Part shown: positions 29,362-39,206 of the stretch, one piece after another
How positions within the stretch are numbered: the first letter of the stretch is position 1
How the letters are laid out: every line of letters starts with the position of its first letter
NCBI RefSeq assembly: GCF_000294775.2
Contig: NZ_CP015506.1
Location: 4,005,501-4,069,500 of the forward strand
DNA from: Cytobacillus oceanisediminis 2691
GTDB taxonomy: Bacteria; Bacillota; Bacilli; Bacillales; Cytobacillaceae
Length of the DNA: 64,000 bases
Direction: 5' to 3'
Position numbers and translations under genes: made by a program
The notes under the pieces: model-generated
What the model saw: only the letters and a program-made list of their open reading frames with translations
Told to the model about the DNA's origin: nothing
Database searches by the model: none

Positions 29362-30822
29362 TTATTGCTTTTGATAGCGAAGAACCGGCTTTCTTGCAGC
29401 CATTGTTTCATCAAGACGGCCAATTACTGTTGTGTGAGGTGCTTCCTGAACAATCTCAGGGTTTTCCTCAGCTTCTTTAGCTATTTGAATCATGGCGTCG
29501 ACAAAAGCGTCCAGCGTTTCTTTTGATTCTGTTTCTGTCGGCTCAATCATAATACACTCTTCCACGTTAAGCGGGAAGTAGATGGTTGGCGGATGGTAGC
29601 CAAAGTCAAGAAGACGCTTGGCAATATCCAATGTACGCACGCCAAGTTTCTTTTGGCGCTTGCCGCTTAAAACGAATTCATGCTTGCAATGTCTGTCAAA
29701 TGGCAGGTCAAAGAATGGCGCAAGCCTTCTCATCATATAGTTTGCGTTTAATACCGCATTTTCCGTAACAGCCTTCAGTCCATCTGGCCCCATAGTACGG
29801 ATATAAGTATAAGCCCGGACATTGATTCCAAAGTTTCCGTAATATGGCTTTACACGGCCGATTGATTGCGGGCGGTCATAATCAAATTCATATTGGTCAC
29901 CGTTCTTTACCAAAACAGGCTTTGGAAGGAAAGGAATCAGATCCGCTTTTACCCCGACTGGCCCTGATCCCGGTCCGCCGCCGCCATGCGGTCCTGTAAA
30001 GGTTTTATGAAGATTAAGGTGAACCACGTCAAATCCCATATCTCCAGGGCGTGCTTTTGAAAGTACAGCATTCAGGTTAGCTCCATCATAATATAGCTTC
30101 CCGCCGGCGCCGTGAACAATCTCAGCCATTTCAAGAATGTTTTCTTCAAACAAACCTAAAGTATTCGGGTTAGTCAGCATAAGGGCAGCAGTATCCTCGC
30201 CAACCACTCTTCTTAGATCCTCTAAATCCACCAGCCCATTTTCATCAGATTTAACAGTTACTGTTTCAAAGCCTGCGACTGTCGCAGATGCAGGATTTGT
30301 TCCGTGGGCAGAGTCAGGAACGACTACTTTAGTGCGCTTTGTATCGCCATTCGCTTCATGATAAGAACGGATCATCATTAATCCAGTCCATTCTCCATGT
30401 GCTCCTGCAGCTGGCTGAAGTGTAACCTCATCCATTCCCGTAATTTCAATCAGATGCTCCTGCAGATCATACATCAGTTCCAGAGCACCTTGAACAGAGC
30501 TTTCATCCTGCAGCGGGTGCAAGTGGGCAAAACCATTGAAGCGCGCTACATTCTCATTGATTTTAGGGTTGTATTTCATTGTGCAGGAGCCCAGTGGATA
30601 AAACCCTGAATCAACGCCATGATTGCGTTTTGAAAGTGCAGTATAATGACGCATGATATCAAGTTCAGACACTTCCGGCAGCTCAGGCTCTTCCTCTCGC
30701 AGGTAGCCTTCGGGAAGAAGTTCGCCCAGGTCAATTTCTGGAATATCCATTTCAGGCAGGCTGTAGCCGATACGGCCTTCTGTGCTTAATTCAAAGATGA
30801 GTGGCTGATCTTCCTTATGCAT
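29362..30822 (-). CDS. gcvPB: Glycine dehydrogenase (decarboxylating) subunit 2
   Basis: PLP-dependent P-protein beta chain of the glycine cleavage system. The PLP-lysine motif is [41 protein letters not shown] and [13 protein letters not shown] are also conserved. The ATG at 30822 has GGGGGA upstream and starts inside the end of gcvPA (8-bp overlap), indicating translational coupling. About 486 residues. Confidence 0.97.
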   Translation of the reverse strand: MHKEDQPLIFELSTEGRIGYSLPEMDIPEIDLGELLPEGYLREEEPELPEVSELDIMRHYTALSKRNHGVDSGFYPLGSCTMKYNPKINENVARFNGFAHLHPLQDESSVQGALELMYDLQEHLIEITGMDEVTLQPAAGAHGEWTGLMMIRSYHEANGDTKRTKVVVPDSAHGTNPASATVAGFETVTVKSDENGLVDLEDLRRVVGEDTAALMLTNPNTLGLFEENILEMAEIVHGAGGKLYYDGANLNAVLSKARPGDMGFDVVHLNLHKTFTGPHGGGGPGSGPVGVKADLIPFLPKPVLVKNGDQYEFDYDRPQSIGRVKPYYGNFGINVRAYTYIRTMGPDGLKAVTENAVLNANYMMRRLAPFFDLPFDRHCKHEFVLSGKRQKKLGVRTLDIAKRLLDFGYHPPTIYFPLNVEECIMIEPTETESKETLDAFVDAMIQIAKEAEENPEIVQEAPHTTVIGRLDETMAARKPVLRYQKQ

Positions 30823-32161
30823 GGTAATCCCCCATTTCTTTAACGAATGCATCAATTTCATTCTTCGTTCTCAATTCTGTTACAGCAACAAGCATATGAT
30901 TTTTCAGGTCAGCATAATCTCTGCCCAAATCGTAGCCGCCAATAATGCCCTTATCAAGAAGCTTTTGATTTACTTCTTTAACAGGCTTATTCAATTTGAT
31001 GACAAATTCATTAAATGAAGGGCCTTCGAATGGAACTTCAAAACCGGCAGCCTTAAATTGCTGTTTCGCATAATGGGCTTTTTGCATATTGGCAGCAGCC
31101 ATTTCCTTTACGCCCTTCTTGCCAAGAGCAGTCATCGCTACAGATGCCGCAAGTGCGTTTAGAGCCTGATTGGAACAAATATTTGAGGTTGCCTTATCGC
31201 GTCGGATATGCTGTTCACGCGCCTGAAGAGTAAGCACGAAGCCGCGGCGCCCCTGATCGTCTACCGTTTGTCCGACAAGACGGCCCGGCACTTTTCTCAT
31301 TAGCTTGGTTGTAACGGCAAAATATCCGCAATGCGGGCCTCCGAAAGCTGTAGGAATTCCGAAAACCTGGGCATCTCCTGCTACAATGTCTGCTCCGAAT
31401 TTACCAGGAGGTGTCAGTGCGCCAAGAGCAAGCGGGTTGCTTGAAACAACAAACATGGATTTATGGGCATGGATAATCTCCTCAAGCTCTTGTAAAGGCT
31501 CGACTCTGCCAAAAAAGTTAGGATACTGTACAATGACAGCTGCGATATCATCGCCAATCATTCCATTTAGAGCTTCAAGATCTGTGATGCCGTCCTTATG
31601 AGGAATTTCAATCACTTCAATATATTGGCCCTTTGCATATGTCTTTACTACTTCTTTAGATTCAGGATGAACGGCGCTTGAGATAAGAATTTTCTTGCGG
31701 CGTGTGCTGCCTGCGCTTAGCATGGCTGCTTCAGCAAGTGCTGTTCCGCCATCATACATAGATGAGTTGGCAACATCCATTCCTGTTAACTCACAGATCA
31801 TGGTCTGGAATTCAAAAATTGCCTGGAGCTCTCCCTGGGAGATTTCTGGCTGGTAAGGAGTATAGGCAGTATAAAACTCTGAACGGGATAACACATGATC
31901 AACAATGATTGGCATGTAATGATCATAAACACCCGCACCAAGGAAAGATGTATTTGTACGAAGATCAGCATTTTTCTGAGCCATTTTAGTAAGCTCTTTC
32001 AGTAAGGCTGTCTCAGATTTTGCCGGCTTGATTTTATATTCACCCTTAAATCTTACACTTTCGGGAATATCACTGAATAGTTCTTCCACAGAACTGACGC
32101 CGATTTTTTCAAGCATTGCTTTCTGGTCAGACTCTGTCATCGGTAAATAGCGATGTTTCAT
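30815..32161 (-). CDS. gcvPA: Glycine dehydrogenase (decarboxylating) subunit 1
   Basis: P-protein alpha chain, partner of GcvPB; together they decarboxylate glycine onto lipoyl-GcvH. Typical are [19 protein letters not shown] at the N terminus, [20 protein letters not shown], and [17 protein letters not shown]. Two adjacent ATG codons occur (32164, 32161); the second matches the family N terminus MKHRYLP and is better spaced from GGGGGGAG. 448 residues. Confidence 0.97.
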   Translation of the reverse strand: MKHRYLPMTESDQKAMLEKIGVSSVEELFSDIPESVRFKGEYKIKPAKSETALLKELTKMAQKNADLRTNTSFLGAGVYDHYMPIIVDHVLSRSEFYTAYTPYQPEISQGELQAIFEFQTMICELTGMDVANSSMYDGGTALAEAAMLSAGSTRRKKILISSAVHPESKEVVKTYAKGQYIEVIEIPHKDGITDLEALNGMIGDDIAAVIVQYPNFFGRVEPLQELEEIIHAHKSMFVVSSNPLALGALTPPGKFGADIVAGDAQVFGIPTAFGGPHCGYFAVTTKLMRKVPGRLVGQTVDDQGRRGFVLTLQAREQHIRRDKATSNICSNQALNALAASVAMTALGKKGVKEMAAANMQKAHYAKQQFKAAGFEVPFEGPSFNEFVIKLNKPVKEVNQKLLDKGIIGGYDLGRDYADLKNHMLVAVTELRTKNEIDAFVKEMGDYHA

Positions 32162-32177
32162 CATTTTCTCCCCCCGG

Positions 32178-33281
32178 TTAGTTCTTTTCTCTTTTATAAA
32201 AAGGTGTTGCTGCAATCTTAGCCTTCAGTCGTTTGCCGCGGATTTCCACTTCCAAATCAGTTCCCGGCTCCGCATGCTCTTTCTTGATAAGAACAAGGCC
32301 AATATTCTTTTTTAATGTCGGAGATTGAGTTCCTGTTGTCACTTCCCCGATCAGTTCTTCCCCTTTATATACAGGATAGCCATGGCGCGGAATGCCGCGG
32401 TCAATCATTTCAATTCCAGCCAGCTTGCGGGGAACCCCATTTTCTTTTTGATTCTTAAGCACTTCTTTGCCGATAAAATCAGCTTCTTTATTGACTTTTA
32501 CAGCAAAGCCGATTCCTGCCTCAAGAGGTGTGATTTCAGGCGAGAGCTCCTGCCCATAGAGTGCCAGGTTGGCTTCAAAACGAAGAGTATCCCTTGCGCC
32601 AAGCCCGCATGGCAGCACGCCTTCTTCTTTGCCTGCTTCAAGGATTTCAATCCATAATGCGACTGCATCCTGGGCATCACAATAAACTTCAAATCCGTCT
32701 TCTCCTGTATAACCTGTTCTGGAGACTAGCGCTTTCTTTCCATTCAGATCTACATCCTGCTGGAATTTGAAAAATCCGATATCCGACAGGTTCGTGCCAG
32801 CAAGCTTTTGGAGCACTTTTTCTGCAAGCGGTCCCTGAATCGCAAGCTGTGCCATATCTTCAGAAAGGTTTTTCAATTCCACATTCCCTTCAGCATGGTC
32901 CTGAAGCCAGTTGAAGTCCTTTTCAATATTGGAAGCATTTACAACCAGCAAATAATGATCATCCTCTATTTTATAGACAAGTAAATCATCAACAGTTCCG
33001 CCATTCTCATAACACATGGCTGTATATTGAGCACCTGAGTTCTTTAATTTGGAAATATCGTTCGTCATCATTTTTTGAAGGTATTTAAGGCTATCCGTCC
33101 CCTTCACTTCGATTTCACCCATATGGGATACATCAAAAAGCCCGGCTTTTGTACGGACTGCTTCATGTTCTTCTTTAATGCTTGAAAATTGAACAGGAAG
33201 GTCCCAGCCCCCGAAATCAATGGTTTTTGCTCCGTAATCTTTGTACACCTCAAATAAAGGCGTGCGTTTTAACTGTGACAT
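32178..33281 (-). CDS. gcvT: Aminomethyltransferase (T-protein)
   Basis: Transfers the aminomethyl carbon from GcvH to THF. Conserved parts are [53 protein letters not shown] and [21 protein letters not shown]. 367 residues. First gene of gcvT-gcvPA-gcvPB. Its leader is unusually long, about 380 bp from the riboswitch terminator, because an intergenic repeat lies between. Confidence 0.97.
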   Translation of the reverse strand: MSQLKRTPLFEVYKDYGAKTIDFGGWDLPVQFSSIKEEHEAVRTKAGLFDVSHMGEIEVKGTDSLKYLQKMMTNDISKLKNSGAQYTAMCYENGGTVDDLLVYKIEDDHYLLVVNASNIEKDFNWLQDHAEGNVELKNLSEDMAQLAIQGPLAEKVLQKLAGTNLSDIGFFKFQQDVDLNGKKALVSRTGYTGEDGFEVYCDAQDAVALWIEILEAGKEEGVLPCGLGARDTLRFEANLALYGQELSPEITPLEAGIGFAVKVNKEADFIGKEVLKNQKENGVPRKLAGIEMIDRGIPRHGYPVYKGEELIGEVTTGTQSPTLKKNIGLVLIKKEHAEPGTDLEVEIRGKRLKAKIAATPFYKREKN

Positions 33282-33324
33282 TTACTCGTCCCCCTTAAAT
33301 CTTTTGAAGTTGTTGCAGGAACAT

Positions 33325-33652
33325 AAGAAAAGCGGAAGCGCCTTGCCCACCCCCGACAAGCACAAGACAAGCCTCACGGAAAGGCGTTCTTTGCCTTTTT
33401 GGGAGGATTGCTCGAAATGTGGAGGCGATTGTCCTTTCAAGGAACGCAGACTGAGAGCGCCACGTCCTGTGGCAACGTCTGCATGACCCTCATCCTGGGG
33501 GCCTCAGGCATAAGACGGTTCCTGTAAGAAGGCGTTTTTCCTTCTGAAAGGAAACGGCTTATGACCCCGAGTCCCTAGAAGCCGAAACAAGACAAGCTTG
33601 TGACCTCGAGGGAGTAGGCGATGGAGCTAGACAGTTCTCGAAGTTCAAAAAT
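33325..33652. repeat. Long intergenic repeat inside the gcvT leader
   Basis: About 330 bp of GC-rich sequence starting AAGAAAAGCGGAAGCGCCTTG and ending AGACAGTTCTCGAAG. It shares several exact words with 6413-6604. Internal paired segments such as GGAACGCAGAC...GTCTGC suggest strong RNA folding. It contains no gene. It lies between the riboswitch terminator and the gcvT RBS. Confidence 0.7.
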
Positions 33653-33665
33653 TTCTTGTTGAACA

Positions 33666-33868
33666 TAAAAAAGGACAGAGTATCCCCTCAAATATGAGAA
33701 GATCTCTGTCCTTGCACCTGAAAGTTTACCGAAATCGGCTTTCCCCTTGGGTGGCTTATTAAAAAGCACTCTCCAGAGCTGCGTCAAACAAGAGTTCTTT
33801 TGCCTGAGAGATTCACAGATTTTGCTTGCTCCTTCGGCGCTACAAAGTAGTCTCTCCCCTTGTTGTCA
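33666..33868 (-). ncRNA. Tandem glycine riboswitch with terminator
   Basis: Read on the minus strand, aptamer 1 has GGGGAGAGAC, GCCGAAGGAGCAAGC and TCTCAGGCAAAAGAACTC. Aptamer 2 has CTCTGGAGAGTGC, CACCCAAGGGGAAAGCC and CTTTCAGGTGCAAGGAC. Both show the glycine aptamer layout (GGAGAG ... CCGAAGGRGCAA ... CTCAGGCAAAAGGAC). A terminator hairpin formed by GGACAGAGATC and its complement (33671-33713) with T6 follows, so glycine should turn expression of gcvT-gcvPA-gcvPB on. Confidence 0.95.
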
Positions 33869-34049
33869 TTCGCATTTATAAAATTTTCCAAGTTGGTCAT
33901 ACTTATACCAAACAGAAAAAATAAAAAATCCATTATTTCGGTTAACTAAATGTAATGTGTTAACTTTCAAAACTTTCAAAGCTATTAACATCGTACCACC
34001 TTAACGAGGTTTGGGCAATATCTTTATATAGATAAAAGGAGCTGTTTTT

Positions 34050-35738
34050 ATGACAGTGCAAATTGGCTTTGATTCTGCCTGGCAGGATGAATTCTTAAAA
34101 AGAATTGATGACGACGGCCCATGGGGAAATTGGGAGCTTTATAAATTGGCTGTTGAGGTTGAAAACCACACGACTATTCCTGATTTTGAAGGCCTGCAGG
34201 CTCCAAAGCATCTGCCGAATCTTACTCCCCTTCCCCATCAGCTGGAAGTAGCCAAGCAGGTTGTTGAAAGCATGAACGGCAAAGCGATCCTTGCTGATGA
34301 GGTCGGTCTCGGCAAAACGATTGAAGCTGGTTTGATATTAAAGGAATATATGATCAGGGGACTCGTAAAAAAAGTCCTTATACTCGTTCCTGCTTCCCTC
34401 GTTTCACAATGGGCCATGGAGCTCAACAGCAAATTTTTTATTCCGGCTGTGGCACAGCGGAAAAGCTATGTATGGGAACAATGCGATGTAGTGGTATCAT
34501 CCATTGATACAGCCAAACGAAATCCCCATCGGGATATTATCTACAGCCTTGATTATGATCTGATCATTATAGATGAAGCTCATAAGCTTAAAAATAATAA
34601 AACCAAAAACTATGAGTTTGTGCAAAACCTGAAAAAGAAGTTTTGCCTCCTTTTAACAGCGACACCTATTCAGAATCGCATAAGTGAGATATTCAACCTT
34701 GTGTCTTTGCTCAAACCAGGCCATCTGGGCAATGAATCAGCCTTTTATGAGAATTATAAAAAGGACTCGCGTTCTTTAAACGATGATGCACATCTAAAAG
34801 AACTCGTAAACAAAGTAATGATCCGCAACCGCAGGGCAGATACAGGAATTGAATGGACCAAAAGACAGGTGGAAACAATACCGATTGAATTCTCGCAGGC
34901 TGAGCGCGAGCTTTATGAAGCTGTAACAGAGCTGCGGGGTGAAGGTGACTGGGTCAGTTCGAGCCAATTTTCTGTGATGACCCTGCAAAGAGAGGCGTGC
35001 AGCAGCAGGGAAGCTGTCTATTTCACCCTTCAGAATATGCTAAAAAGACAGGAACAGCCCTCAATAGCTTTTCAGGAACAAATTCAATACCTTATTAAAA
35101 AAGTGGAAGCTGTCCAGCAAAATTCCAAAGCTCAAAAAGCTCTGGAATTAATACAAAACATAAATGACAAGGTCATAATCTTTACTGAATACAGAGCAAC
35201 ACAAATGTATCTTCAGTGGTTTTTAAAACAATATGGGATTACATCTGTGCCGTTCAGGGGAGGATTTAAAAGAGGCAAGAAGGACTGGATGAGGGAGCTT
35301 TTCCAAAAGAATGCTCAAGTCCTGATTGCAACAGAAGCAGGAGGAGAAGGGATAAACCTGCAATTCTGCAATCATATCATTAATTTTGATCTCCCCTGGA
35401 ATCCAATGCGTCTCGAACAAAGGATAGGACGTATCCATCGTCTCGGCCAGGAAAAGGATGTCATGATTTATAATTTTGCCACTAAAGATACAGTCGAAGA
35501 ACATGTAATGAAGCTTTTATATGAGAAAATACATCTTTTTGAAAAAGTCATAGGTGATTTGGATGATATTTTAACAAAACTTGAATTTGGCAGTATTGAC
35601 GATCACCTTGTTGACATTTTCGGAAGATCTGCTTCTGAAGGTGAAATGAGAATCAAAATGGAGAACCTTACGAGCATGATTCAATTTGCTGAGGATATGA
35701 AAGAAGGTGGACTGAATGCAGCAACAGGAAATTCATAA
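34050..35738 (+). CDS. yqhH: SNF2-family DEAD/DEAH helicase YqhH
   Basis: Superfamily 2 helicase core: motif I ILADEVGLGKTIEAGLIL, Ia LILVPASLVSQW, II IIIDEAHKLKN, III LLLTATPIQN, V ATEAGGEGINLQFC, VI LEQRIGRIHRLGQ. 562 residues. No accessory domains are seen. Function in Bacillus is unknown. It overlaps yqhG by 23 bp and forms an operon with it. Confidence 0.93.
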   Translation: MTVQIGFDSAWQDEFLKRIDDDGPWGNWELYKLAVEVENHTTIPDFEGLQAPKHLPNLTPLPHQLEVAKQVVESMNGKAILADEVGLGKTIEAGLILKEYMIRGLVKKVLILVPASLVSQWAMELNSKFFIPAVAQRKSYVWEQCDVVVSSIDTAKRNPHRDIIYSLDYDLIIIDEAHKLKNNKTKNYEFVQNLKKKFCLLLTATPIQNRISEIFNLVSLLKPGHLGNESAFYENYKKDSRSLNDDAHLKELVNKVMIRNRRADTGIEWTKRQVETIPIEFSQAERELYEAVTELRGEGDWVSSSQFSVMTLQREACSSREAVYFTLQNMLKRQEQPSIAFQEQIQYLIKKVEAVQQNSKAQKALELIQNINDKVIIFTEYRATQMYLQWFLKQYGITSVPFRGGFKRGKKDWMRELFQKNAQVLIATEAGGEGINLQFCNHIINFDLPWNPMRLEQRIGRIHRLGQEKDVMIYNFATKDTVEEHVMKLLYEKIHLFEKVIGDLDDILTKLEFGSIDDHLVDIFGRSASEGEMRIKMENLTSMIQFAEDMKEGGLNAATGNS

Positions 35739-36510
35739 ATTCCTTGAAAGGTATTTTCACGCAAATGGATGCGAAATAATTGATAAAGGCCCGGGGTATA
35801 TGACCGTACAGCTGACGATTGATCTGGATAAGGAATTAATGAATCGCCCCTTTTACTGGCATTATCTCGAAAAAACAGGCGGAGTTCCTAACCCAATGCA
35901 GCTTACACTTATTACAAACCAGCAGCTCGCCCCTGCACATATTAAGGGGGAAGTCATTCATTTTGGCTCCCCAAGACTTCACCAGATCTTTCATTCTGCC
36001 CGGAACCTGGCAGGCTATATACGATTATATGAAAACCACCGGGAGGCACCAGGCATGCAGGTTCCATTAAGGCCATGGCTGGGAATGAACGTCCGTGTAT
36101 CTTATCAATGCGACCGAAAAAGAGATGTCTTTAAATCCATCGGCCTCCAATTAATAAATGGGCAAATGGTTGAAAGCTTTCATGACAGATTGCTTGGCAT
36201 GAGCCTTACACCAAAGATTCCCGACTACTCTTTCACTCTGTCACCGCTCATTATGCCGGGAAGCGGTGTATTCAGGGTAGCTAATTTCATAAAGTCCGTA
36301 ATTGAACAGGAAGAACATTTATGGGCTGATGAAGCCCGCAAGCGCTGGCAAAAGGATCTCAGCCTTCTTGAACATTTTTATGAAGATACAGAAGAAAAGG
36401 GCGAAAGCTATGAAAACGAGAAAGCAGCCCTTCAAGAGCAATATGAGCCAAAGATTAATATCTCTATAATAAATGGAGGCCTCTTCTATCTGACAGACAG
36501 CGCAGTATGA
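35716..36510 (+). CDS. yqhG: YqhG family protein
   Basis: A 264-residue cytoplasmic protein of unknown function, always found beside yqhH in bacilli. No catalytic motif is evident; a conserved-looking stretch is KHIKGEVIHFGSPRLHQIFHS-like (AHIKGEVIHFGSPRLHQIF). The start lies inside the 3' end of yqhH. A terminator follows at 36521. Confidence 0.85.
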   Translation: MQQQEIHKFLERYFHANGCEIIDKGPGYMTVQLTIDLDKELMNRPFYWHYLEKTGGVPNPMQLTLITNQQLAPAHIKGEVIHFGSPRLHQIFHSARNLAGYIRLYENHREAPGMQVPLRPWLGMNVRVSYQCDRKRDVFKSIGLQLINGQMVESFHDRLLGMSLTPKIPDYSFTLSPLIMPGSGVFRVANFIKSVIEQEEHLWADEARKRWQKDLSLLEHFYEDTEEKGESYENEKAALQEQYEPKINISIINGGLFYLTDSAV

Positions 36511-36520
36511 AAGCACACAA

Positions 36521-36547
36521 AAAACCGGCAGAAATTGCCGGTTTTTT
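36521..36547. terminator. Terminator after yqhG
   Basis: Stem AAAACCGGCA/TTGCCGGTTTT with loop GAA(A), then T-rich sequence; A-rich on the other side, so it also serves yqzE on the minus strand. Confidence 0.9.
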
Positions 36548-36556
36548 GCGTGAAAT

Positions 36557-36742
36557 CTACTTATGTTTTTTTCTTCTCATGCCCAAATAGAAAACATATG
36601 AAAACATGCCAAACCACCTGAATAAAAATGGCTCTTTCATGTCCTTTTTCTCTATTCTATGCCGTTTTCGCTCATCTTTGGGCTGATCTATATATTTTAC
36701 TACTGTCTGGGTAAGATACTTTACATAATCGTTGGATTTCAT
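36557..36742 (-). CDS. yqzE: YqzE family small protein
   Basis: 61 residues starting MKSNDYVKYLTQTVVKYID and continuing with a highly charged RKRHRIEKKDMKE segment and KWFGM-like WFGMFSYVFYLGM. It matches the YqzE family found next to comGG in bacilli. Function unknown; in B. subtilis yqzE lies within the ComK-controlled comG region. Confidence 0.88.
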   Translation of the reverse strand: MKSNDYVKYLTQTVVKYIDQPKDERKRHRIEKKDMKEPFLFRWFGMFSYVFYLGMRRKKHK

Positions 36743-36819
36743 TTGTCATACCTGCCTTTTTCTGCACATATTGCAATTACACCCTGCTATTTATATTTAC
36801 AAGTATGTCCAACGAGTTT

Positions 36820-37317
36820 TTACCCTAAACAATCTATTATTTCCTGAATTATTTCTGCTTTATCTTTATTGGTGGTATCAATGACTACATGGGCGGTTTC
36901 TTTATAAAGCGGCATCCTTTTTTCATAAAGTTCCTGAATCAGCTTTTTTTTATCGCCTTTCAGCAGGGGTCTGGAATGATCATTTTCAATCCGTTTAAAT
37001 ATTTCTTCCGGCGAAGCATAAAGGAAGAAAACGATTCCTTTTTCATTCAGCTTTTTTCTGTTTTCAGGCTTAACTACAATTCCCCCGCCAGTAGTAACAA
37101 TTCCCGCTCTATTGTCAAACTCATTTAATATAAGCGTTTCAAGATTTCTGAAGTATTCCTCTCCATGCTCTTCAAAAATATCATTAATATTTTTCTTCTC
37201 CCGCATAACTATTTCTTCATCTGTATCGATTACTTCTTGGTTTAAGCAGGATGCAAGCTCTTTTCCAATTGTTGTTTTGCCGGCACCCATGAATCCGATT
37301 AAGTAAATTGGCTTCAT
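36820..37317 (-). CDS. aroK: Shikimate kinase
   Basis: Phosphorylates shikimate at the 3-OH. P-loop IGFMGAGKTTIGKELA, shikimate-binding DTDEEIVMREK and GGGIVVKPENR, and LID segment RPLLKGDKK are present. The ATG at 37317 has GGGG upstream; the GTG at 37329 is less likely. About 165 residues. It lies 12 bp downstream of comGG. Confidence 0.96.
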   Translation of the reverse strand: MKPIYLIGFMGAGKTTIGKELASCLNQEVIDTDEEIVMREKKNINDIFEEHGEEYFRNLETLILNEFDNRAGIVTTGGGIVVKPENRKKLNEKGIVFFLYASPEEIFKRIENDHSRPLLKGDKKKLIQELYEKRMPLYKETAHVVIDTTNKDKAEIIQEIIDCLG

Positions 37318-37329
37318 CTTTATCCCCAC

Positions 37330-37716
37330 TCAGTTTTTTTCAATCCATTTTATCATTTTTTGCAGATCCGTGTCATAGTAAGCATATCCGGAAATTTCCT
37401 TATCAGAGCCAATTTTCGTTTTGAAGGTAATTTGAATTAAGCTTGTTGCCACTGGGGAGATTTCATATGAAACAGATCCATTTTTAAACGAAAAAATTCC
37501 TGATTTATCAGGGTCTATATTTTCGCTCAGCATTTTTTCAGTTTTTTTAAAGGAACATAGTAAGTAATACTCCTGCATTATGACGGTTTCCGCCTGATTC
37601 ACTATCCTTTTCTCAGAAATAAACTGATCTAATTGAATCGTAAGGAGAAAGAGTGCAGCCAGAATGATTGTTAAAGTAAGAGGGTAAGAAAATCCATCCT
37701 GATTACGGTACATCAA
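37330..37716 (-). CDS. comGG: Competence pseudopilin ComGG
   Basis: 128-residue minor pseudopilin. An N-terminal hydrophobic segment (YPLTLTIILAALFLLTIQL) after DGF resembles the class III signal peptide of this set. It overlaps comGF by 14 bp. Last comG gene before aroK. Confidence 0.85.
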   Translation of the reverse strand: MMYRNQDGFSYPLTLTIILAALFLLTIQLDQFISEKRIVNQAETVIMQEYYLLCSFKKTEKMLSENIDPDKSGIFSFKNGSVSYEISPVATSLIQITFKTKIGSDKEISGYAYYDTDLQKMIKWIEKN

Positions 37717-38182
37717 TATCCTCCATATTCATCAGGTAATAAAGACAGGCTGAATGCTCCTGATCAAAACTATCCGATACATTTATTTCAACTCCGCCAT
37801 TAATGGAACTGAATGTTATTCTATCAAGTTTTTGCAGGACAACTTCATGGCCTTTCATATCCACTCTCCTCCTCAAATTGGAACCATATTTTTCATAAAT
37901 CACACTTTTCCCGTCTATGGTTAATACAATGGAAACAGGTGATATTTCTGCAGCATCAGCAAGCCTAATCTCTTTTTTCAGCTGATTGATAAATACATGC
38001 CACTCAAGTCTTTGTGTCCTGGCTTCCATTTTCCAGTCCTGAAAGAGGAAATTAATGCTGACAGGCAAAAAGGAAGCAATCATTAAGAATATTGCAAACG
38101 CAAACAGCATTTCCAGCATGGTAAATCCTTTATTATTGGAATACTTCACACTTTTCTTTCGATCTATCCCGTACGTTTTCAT
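37703..38182 (-). CDS. comGF: Competence pseudopilin ComGF
   Basis: Minor pseudopilin of the DNA-uptake pilus with prepilin signal NNKGFTMLEMLFAFAIFLM, to be cleaved by ComC after the glycine. 159 residues. Its start overlaps the end of comGE by about 50 bp, so the true start could be slightly downstream. Confidence 0.88.
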   Translation of the reverse strand: MKTYGIDRKKSVKYSNNKGFTMLEMLFAFAIFLMIASFLPVSINFLFQDWKMEARTQRLEWHVFINQLKKEIRLADAAEISPVSIVLTIDGKSVIYEKYGSNLRRRVDMKGHEVVLQKLDRITFSSINGGVEINVSDSFDQEHSACLYYLMNMEDIDVP

Positions 38183-38462
38183 ATCTTATGCAAACCTCCA
38201 TAAATCCTTGGTTTTCCATAGGGACTATTTCATAGACGGTTTGATTTTTTATAATAGTCTTCCCCACAGGATAACTCCCTTCCGAGGCGGCTTCCTGGAG
38301 ACTCTCATAAAGCAGCTGTGTGCTTTCGTAATCCTGTTTTACCTCTTCAGAATGCTCAATAGCCTTAATGACAAGAGGAAACATTACACCCGCTGCAAGC
38401 AGCATCCCCGATAAAGACAGAAGGAGCTCAGCCAAAAAGAAGCCGTCATTCCTTCTCCACAT
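38133..38462 (-). CDS. comGE: Competence pseudopilin ComGE
   Basis: 109-residue minor pseudopilin with an N-terminal hydrophobic helix (GFFLAELLLSLSGMLLAAGV). Overlaps comGD by 17 bp and comGF by 50 bp, the packed layout typical of comG operons. The function is inferred from position and the prepilin-like N terminus. Confidence 0.85.
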   Translation of the reverse strand: MWRRNDGFFLAELLLSLSGMLLAAGVMFPLVIKAIEHSEEVKQDYESTQLLYESLQEAASEGSYPVGKTIIKNQTVYEIVPMENQGFMEVCIRYENVRDRSKEKCEVFQ

Positions 38463-38886
38463 AAAATCTCCCTCTTCCGATTAAAAAGGTAATTTTGTAT
38501 TGCTCATTGTCTGTTTTGACATAGAAAGTACCAAATTTATTTGTAATTCCCCCTGGCCCGTATTGAAAATACAATGGCATGGTACCCTCCTTAATCTCAA
38601 TGATTCCAGGATATTCTCTGCTGAAGATAGGATCAGCTGCAAACTTTACCTGGGCGTAATACCTTTTCTCCTCGGGAACAATTTGAATAGCTACATCTGT
38701 CTGATGGGTGATGGCATAATTCTGGGCATAAAGCAGGTCAGACTTTAATTGGGAAAAGAACATTCTCTTTTCAAGATAGAGGAATTGCGGTTTAAGAAGA
38801 ATAGAGGTAATCGTGGCAATTATAAGGAAAATACTGAAAACGAAAAGAGTTTCTATTAATGTAAAGCCCTCTTTGTTCTTTATCAT
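38446..38886 (-). CDS. comGD: Competence pseudopilin ComGD
   Basis: 146-residue pseudopilin with prepilin signal KEGFTLIETLFVFSIFLIIA, including the conserved glutamate at +5. It overlaps comGC by 4 bp. Confidence 0.92.
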   Translation of the reverse strand: MIKNKEGFTLIETLFVFSIFLIIATITSILLKPQFLYLEKRMFFSQLKSDLLYAQNYAITHQTDVAIQIVPEEKRYYAQVKFAADPIFSREYPGIIEIKEGTMPLYFQYGPGGITNKFGTFYVKTDNEQYKITFLIGRGRFYVEKE

Positions 38887-39206
38887 AACCCTGAAGATTC
38901 AACCTTCCCCTCTGCAGAAATCTTAATGGCATCTCCATTTGGACAAGTCGTGGTTTCAGCATTGAGGTAATCGGCATCCACTAAATCCTGTATACCTGAA
39001 GGAAGCTCTTTATTGTCAATTTCATATGCCTGAACCTGGGCCTGCACCATTTTAACAAACGCATCGCATCCCTTGCTGTTTATTTTTGAATTGTGTTTCG
39101 TTACATTCGGAATGGTGATGATTAAGAGTACGGAAATCACCAATAAAACAATCATCATTTCAATGAGCGTGAACCCTTTGTCATTATTTACTGTACGCCA
39201 TTTCAT
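38883..39206 (-). CDS. comGC: Major competence pseudopilin ComGC
   Basis: Main pilin of the transformation pilus, with prepilin signal DKGFTLIEMMIVLLVISVLL and a C-terminal cysteine region (TTCPNGD) consistent with the intramolecular disulfide of the family. 107 residues. Confidence 0.96.
   Translation of the reverse strand: MKWRTVNNDKGFTLIEMMIVLLVISVLLIITIPNVTKHNSKINSKGCDAFVKMVQAQVQAYEIDNKELPSGIQDLVDADYLNAETTTCPNGDAIKISAEGKVESSGL

Noticed and set aside
33575..33787. 70-residue minus-strand frame over the glycine riboswitch
   Set aside because: It runs through the aptamer and terminator structures; the RNA explanation is much stronger.
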